Of a DNA stretch of 9,426 bases, positions 6,231 through 9,426 are shown one piece after another (within the stretch, counting starts at the first letter, position 1; every line of letters begins with the position of its first letter). Under the pieces are notes generated by a model. That model was not told the DNA's origin, ran no database searches, and was given only the letters and a program-made list of their open reading frames with translations. The stretch is from Candidatus Doudnabacteria bacterium Gr01-1014_77 (GTDB lineage Bacteria > Patescibacteriota > Doudnabacteria > UBA920 > VMFF01). The DNA lies in the NCBI GenBank assembly GCA_007375915.1, contig VMFF01000048.1, positions 1 through 9,426 of the forward strand. The letters are read 5' to 3'. The position numbers and the translations under genes were made by a program.

Positions 6231-7910
6231 ATGCAAAACGAAAACGAAGTCACATTATTCGCCAAAACCAATTTCCGCAACAAGCAGGTGCCCTTTGGTA
6301 TTAAGAGAGAAGATCGTAGAAAGCACATGTATGTCATCGGAAAGACCGGTATGGGCAAAACAACGATGATGGAAAACATGATCATTCAAGACATTGTTAA
6401 TGACAATGGTCTTGCTTTTGTTGATCCACACGGAGATTCTGTTGAAAAGATTTTAAATTACATACCAGCAAGAAGAATAAATGACGTGGTATATTTCAAC
6501 CCATCTGACATGGAATTTCCAATTGCTTTTAACATTCTTGAATCAGTTGATCCAAGATACAAGCATTTAGTTGCATCAGGGTTAATGGGAGTGTTTACTA
6601 AAATCTGGGCAAACCTTTGGTCTGCTCGTATGGAATATATTTTAAACAACGCAATATTAGCTTTACTTGATTCACCAGGAAACACACTCCTTGGTATTTC
6701 AAGAATGTTAATAGACAAGAAATACAGAAAACGGATCGTTGATAACGTAAAGGATCCGATCGTTAGATCTTTTTGGCAAGATGAGTTTGCTAATTGGAAT
6801 GAAAAATACAGAATGGAAGCAATTGCCCCAATTCAAAATAAAGTCGGACAATTCCTTTCATCCGGTATCATTAGAAACATTGTTGGTCAACCAAAATCAA
6901 CCGTTGATTTAAGAGAGTTAATGGACAACAAAAAGATCTTGTTAATGAACCTTTCAAAGGGACGTGTTGGTGAAGACAATTCAGCTCTTCTTGGAGCCAT
7001 GATTATTACCAAACTTCAACTAGCAGCTCTTTCTCGTGTTGATATTCCAGAAGAAGATCGTAACGACTTCTACCTTTACGTAGACGAGTTCCAAAACTTT
7101 GCAACTGAATCATTTGCAACAATTCTTTCAGAAGCAAGAAAATACCGTCTTAACTTAATTGTTGGACACCAATACATTGGTCAGTTAGTACAAGAAAACA
7201 ACAACACAAAAGTCAGAGACGCTGTATTTGGAAACGTTGGAACAATCGTAACATTTAGAGTTGGTGCTGCAGATGCAGAGTTCTTAGAAAAAGAATTCAT
7301 GCCAATATTCACGGAAAATGATCTTGTAAACATTCCAAAACATACAGTCATATTAAAATTGATGATAAACGGGGTGGCTTCTGACCCTTTCACTGCAGAA
7401 ACACTTCCTCCTGGAACATACGAAAAAACAGACAATGGAGAAAAGATAATCCGCGTTTCAAGAGAAAGATACGCAAACCCTGTAACAGACGTAGAAGACA
7501 AAATAACTAAGTGGATGGGACAGGAGTTCCATGAACAAGCAGCATTAATTGCAGGAAATCAAGTTCTTGAAGGTGAAGAACAGTTAGCTCCTCAAGCACC
7601 AGTTCAACAAGAAGTTGAGGCTCCACAAGAAGTTAAACAAGAACCACCTAAAGCCATGGTCATTGAACAAGCAAAACCTGTTGTAAAAGAAGAAAACCAG
7701 CCAACTCATGAGAAGAAAAAGAAGAAACAAAGTAATAACAAAAGAGACGAGAATCCAATTTGGAACACAGTTGCTAAGATGACTGATAAAAAGATAAAAG
7801 ATACAGAAGCTCCTGATGTCTTGTTAAAGACCTTGGAATCAGTTAAAGTATCTGAGAGTCCAAAAAAAGTTCTTAAACCAGGGGAATCAGTAAAGCTTGA
7901 TGAAATCTAA
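6231..7910 (+). CDS. VirD4/TraD-like type IV secretion ATPase, soluble form
   Basis: This 559-residue P-loop ATPase of the FtsK/HerA-TraG class probably moves DNA or protein across the envelope, or powers a pilus-like assembly. Walker A is GKTGMGKTT (37-45). DPHGDS (65-70) matches the segment after it in coupling proteins. Walker B is FYLYVDEFQNF (280-290, with D285 and E286), followed by a GHQYIGQL sensor motif (312-319). The all-alpha-like segment between about 100 and 220 fits a coupling-protein lid. Residues up to about 435 appear folded. After that comes a Pro/Gln/Glu-rich linker (about 460-500), a KKKKK run (505-509) and a basic tail, likely unstructured. Typical coupling proteins have N-terminal membrane helices. 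This one has none, in keeping with a membrane partner encoded just upstream. It overlaps mnmA by 11 nt. Whether it acts in conjugation, DNA uptake or something CPR-specific is not shown by the sequence. Confidence 0.87.
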   Translation: MQNENEVTLFAKTNFRNKQVPFGIKREDRRKHMYVIGKTGMGKTTMMENMIIQDIVNDNGLAFVDPHGDSVEKILNYIPARRINDVVYFNPSDMEFPIAFNILESVDPRYKHLVASGLMGVFTKIWANLWSARMEYILNNAILALLDSPGNTLLGISRMLIDKKYRKRIVDNVKDPIVRSFWQDEFANWNEKYRMEAIAPIQNKVGQFLSSGIIRNIVGQPKSTVDLRELMDNKKILLMNLSKGRVGEDNSALLGAMIITKLQLAALSRVDIPEEDRNDFYLYVDEFQNFATESFATILSEARKYRLNLIVGHQYIGQLVQENNNTKVRDAVFGNVGTIVTFRVGAADAEFLEKEFMPIFTENDLVNIPKHTVILKLMINGVASDPFTAETLPPGTYEKTDNGEKIIRVSRERYANPVTDVEDKITKWMGQEFHEQAALIAGNQVLEGEEQLAPQAPVQQEVEAPQEVKQEPPKAMVIEQAKPVVKEENQPTHEKKKKKQSNNKRDENPIWNTVAKMTDKKIKDTEAPDVLLKTLESVKVSESPKKVLKPGESVKLDEI

Positions 7911-8973
7911 GAACACTTTAAAACCAAAGAAAAAAGTATTAGTGGCGCTTTCAGGTGGAATAGATTCCGCAGTAAGCGCTGCTTTGTTGTTGAAGCAAGG
8001 TTACGCAGTTGAAGCTGGCTTTATGAAAAACTGGAGTTTAACAGAAGGACTGGTTCGAAATGAATGCCCTTGGCTTGATGATAGAAGAGAAGCTTTAAAG
8101 GTAGCGGCATTTTTAAACATTCCATTACATACTTTTGATTTTGAAAAACAATATCAAGACAAAGTAATGCAGTACTTCTTTAAAGAGTACAAAGCAGGCA
8201 GAACGCCAAACCCTGATGTAATGTGTAACAAAGAAATAAAGTTTGGGCTGTTGTATGACAAAGCAATACAAATGGGTTTTGATTATATAGCAACAGGACA
8301 CTATGCTCAGATTAAAAACAACAAACTTATCAGATCAGTAGATGAGTTTAAAGACCAAACATACTTCATTTACAATCTAAAAAAAGAACAGTTAAAACAT
8401 ATTCTTTTCCCAATCGGGCATTTAAAGAAAACAAAGGTTAGACAGCTTGCAAAAAAACTTCATCTACCAAACGCAAATCGTAAAGAAAGCATGGGTCTTT
8501 GTTTTGTTGGAAAGATTCGTTTAGATCAATTCCTTTCACAGAAATTAAAGCCAAAACAAGGCAATATAGTTGATACAAAAGGAAATGTTTTAGGAACACA
8601 CAAAGGCACCTCTTTCTATACCTTAGGACAAAGACAAGGTTTAGGTATTGGAGGAAACAAAGGTCCCTACTATATCGCTAAAAAAGACGTTAAGAAGAAC
8701 CTTTTGATAGTTACTGAAGATCCGCACGACAAGCTTTTAGAGTTTAAAGAGATCCATATTTCCGGAGTTAATTGGATCAATGCACCAAAGAAATATCCAG
8801 TGATCTGCAAAGGACGTTTTAGACACCAGCAATCACTTCAAGACTTAAAGATTTCTAAAGTTAAAACAGGATACAATGTTAAGTTTAAGAAACCGCAATT
8901 TGCAATTGCTTCAGGACAAAGCCTTGTCTTGTACAAAGGAAAAGAATGCTTAGGTGGGGGAGTGATTGTATAA
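7900..8973 (+). CDS. mnmA: tRNA-specific 2-thiouridylase MnmA
   Basis: MnmA puts sulfur on C2 of the wobble uridine (U34) of Lys, Glu and Gln tRNAs, using ATP and a persulfide relay. From the ATG at 7900 the product is 357 residues. Its N-terminus holds the PP-loop SGGIDS (18-23) that binds ATP. RTPNPDVMCN (101-110) contains the catalytic Cys109, DYIATGHYA (128-136) follows, and KDQTYFIY (151-158) matches. The second catalytic Cys201 lies in ESMGLCFVG (196-204), where many homologues read DSTGICFIG. The central region contains GTSFYTLGQRQGLGIGG (226-242), and the C-terminal beta-barrel includes GRFRHQQ and the final LGGG. A TTG at 7897 is also in frame, but the ATG directly after it is the simpler start. 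The gene overlaps the ATPase by 11 nt. A GGGGAA run about 13 nt upstream is a distant SD candidate. Confidence 0.96.
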   Translation: MKSKNTLKPKKKVLVALSGGIDSAVSAALLLKQGYAVEAGFMKNWSLTEGLVRNECPWLDDRREALKVAAFLNIPLHTFDFEKQYQDKVMQYFFKEYKAGRTPNPDVMCNKEIKFGLLYDKAIQMGFDYIATGHYAQIKNNKLIRSVDEFKDQTYFIYNLKKEQLKHILFPIGHLKKTKVRQLAKKLHLPNANRKESMGLCFVGKIRLDQFLSQKLKPKQGNIVDTKGNVLGTHKGTSFYTLGQRQGLGIGGNKGPYYIAKKDVKKNLLIVTEDPHDKLLEFKEIHISGVNWINAPKKYPVICKGRFRHQQSLQDLKISKVKTGYNVKFKKPQFAIASGQSLVLYKGKECLGGGVIV

Positions 8974-8991
8974 CAAAAGACGCATTGATGA

Positions 8992-9020
8992 TTGACAAAT
9001 ACCACTAGCCGTGGTATTTT
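8992..9020 (+). promoter_or_regulatory. Sigma-70 promoter embedded in the mnmA terminator
   Basis: TTGACA (8992-8997) and TATTTT (9015-9020) are exactly 17 bp apart. TG at 9012-9013 makes an extended -10 (TGGTATTTT). The -35 ends at the first base of the hairpin and the -10 spans the end of its 3' arm and the T-tract. Initiation would be near 9027, just upstream of the GC-rich ORF. It has the same architecture as the promoters at 485 and 3858. The caveat is that the -10 is a T-rich terminator tail, so it may occur by coincidence. Confidence 0.6.
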
Positions 9021-9023
9021 TTT
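8997..9023 (+). terminator. Strong intrinsic terminator after mnmA
   Basis: AAATACCAC (8997-9005) and GTGGTATTT (9011-9019) form a perfect 9-bp stem with a TAGCC loop. Seven T in a row (9017-9023) form the tail. It lies 24 nt after the mnmA stop and probably ends the four-gene transcript that starts near 3893. Confidence 0.92.
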
Positions 9024-9040
9024 ATGTTAGTTAGTTTTGT

Positions 9041-9065
9041 AGGAGGACATTTCAACAGCGAGGAG
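9041..9065 (+). promoter_or_regulatory. Two SD-like purine runs before the GC-rich ORF
   Basis: AGGAGG (9041-9046) is a full SD match but lies 21 nt before the ATG at 9068. GAGGAG (9060-9065) lies only 2 nt before it. Neither has the usual 5-9 nt spacing. They stand out because most of the AT-rich genes in the window have no SD. A short frame from an ATT at 9049 hits a stop soon and shows nothing recognisable. Confidence 0.45.
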
Positions 9066-9067
9066 CT

Positions 9068-9361
9068 ATGCACCAAAGCGAACTGAGGCAGTTGCTTGTG
9101 GCAGCGTCTGTTTCGGACGAACCCGGTGAAGCGCAGTATCTTCGAGAGGAGTTCTCGAAGGCCATCAGCAGCATGGATGCCTGGATCCAGTGCATCATGC
9201 TGGACCTCTATGACGAGGTTCTGCGTCTGTGCCCACAGAAACTCCCTGACCAGCTCGTGTTCTACATGTTGTGCTGCCACAGCCAGGCAGGCACGACTGA
9301 ACATGGGTTCGGAAGACTCGAGCCCGAGCTGTTGAAGCCACAGGTTGCGCTAGTTGGTTAG
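9068..9361 (+). CDS. Small GC-rich ORF, hypothetical protein
   Basis: This is a 97-codon frame from ATG to TAG that I do not recognise. The product is probably soluble. It starts with a helical, acidic N-terminus (ELRQLLVAASVSDEPGEAQ) and has five Cys, including a CC pair near residue 75. It is poor in Lys and has a predicted hydrophobic helix around WIQCIMLDLYDEVLRL (39-54). No catalytic motif is visible. By my count bases 9061-9360 are 56% G+C (168 of 300), against roughly 25-35% in samples of mnmA, and third codon positions are mostly G or C. This is not how the neighbouring genes are written. It has its own promoter-like site, two SD-like runs and a hairpin beyond its end, which favours a real independent unit. 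It may be a transferred gene, a structured RNA that happens to be open, or sequence from another source joined in assembly. Confidence 0.5.
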   Translation: MHQSELRQLLVAASVSDEPGEAQYLREEFSKAISSMDAWIQCIMLDLYDEVLRLCPQKLPDQLVFYMLCCHSQAGTTEHGFGRLEPELLKPQVALVG

Positions 9362-9380
9362 CGTCAACCTCGGCAACAAA

Positions 9381-9414
9381 ACAGGGGCGATCTCTTTGCT
9401 GAGATTGCCCCTGT
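9381..9414. terminator. Long 14-bp hairpin after the GC-rich ORF
   Basis: ACAGGGGCGATCTC (9381-9394) pairs with GAGATTGCCCCTGT (9401-9414) over 14 bp with one G-U pair, around a TTTGCT loop. On the + strand no T-tract follows before the window ends. Read on the - strand, the hairpin is followed by TTTTG, so it looks more like a terminator for leftward transcription from beyond the window. It could also simply protect a + strand 3' end. Confidence 0.6.
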
Positions 9415-9426
9415 GTCACGTCTACC

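Noticed and set aside
6733..6770. Repeated GATC-rich words (cggatcgtt, ggatccgatcgtt) in the ATPase gene
   Set aside because: They encode the similar residues RIVDN and PIVRS within a conserved enzyme; this is explained by coding and not by a site.
9005..9304. 99-codon - strand frame opposite the GC-rich ORF
   Set aside because: Its C-terminal codons include the mnmA terminator region's border, and it has no SD or promoter of the quality seen on the + strand. The + strand frame is the better candidate, though neither is proven.
9195..9419. 74-codon - strand frame at the right edge
   Set aside because: It reads through the 14-bp hairpin and overlaps the + strand ORF, with no recognisable protein features.
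1..9426. CRISPR array, tRNA or rRNA gene, insertion sequence
   Set aside because: No regularly spaced repeats, no tRNA-like cloverleaf, no transposase and no terminal inverted repeats were seen on either strand.

Overview
The window looks like ordinary chromosome from an AT-rich bacterium of the Patescibacteria (CPR) type. The evidence is a sigma-70 region 4 protein fused to a HARE-HTH domain, a two-gene module of a membrane protein and a VirD4-like ATPase of the kind common in CPR genomes, compact spacing, and general absence of Shine-Dalgarno (SD) sites. I cannot place it more finely. Every recognised gene is on the + strand. Stop codons are TAA, with one TGA (the PHP gene) and one TAG (the last ORF). 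No in-frame UGA sits where a conserved Gly or Trp is expected, so I see no sign of recoding.

Layout. (1) Positions 1-462 hold the C-terminal part of a sugar-1-phosphate nucleotidyltransferase. (2) A sigma-70 promoter at 485-513 drives secD and secF (556-2934), the auxiliary subunits of the Sec translocon. An intrinsic terminator (2922-2948) follows, with the secF stop codon in its loop. (3) A PHP-family phosphoesterase gene (2954-3847) begins 5 nt after that terminator and has no visible promoter of its own. (4) A near-consensus promoter (3858-3886) starts an apparent four-gene unit: the region 4/HARE-HTH protein, a single-pass membrane protein, the VirD4/TraD-like ATPase, and the tRNA 2-thiouridylase mnmA. 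It ends at a strong terminator (8997-9023). (5) The last ~390 bases change character. A third promoter is built into that terminator, and a GC-rich (about 56% G+C by my count) 97-codon ORF of unknown function follows. This ORF has SD-like sites, which most of the AT-rich genes lack, and is followed by a 14-bp hairpin.

The genes fit a cell-envelope and core-expression neighbourhood. SecDF pulls secreted proteins across the membrane. The membrane protein and ATPase probably form a DNA- or protein-translocating or pilus-type machine. MnmA thiolates U34 of Lys, Glu and Gln tRNAs. The parts most worth a second look are a ~40-residue, two-helix insertion in SecD, promoter and terminator signals overlaid on the same bases, the sigma-like protein without a region 2, and the compositionally foreign small ORF at the right end.
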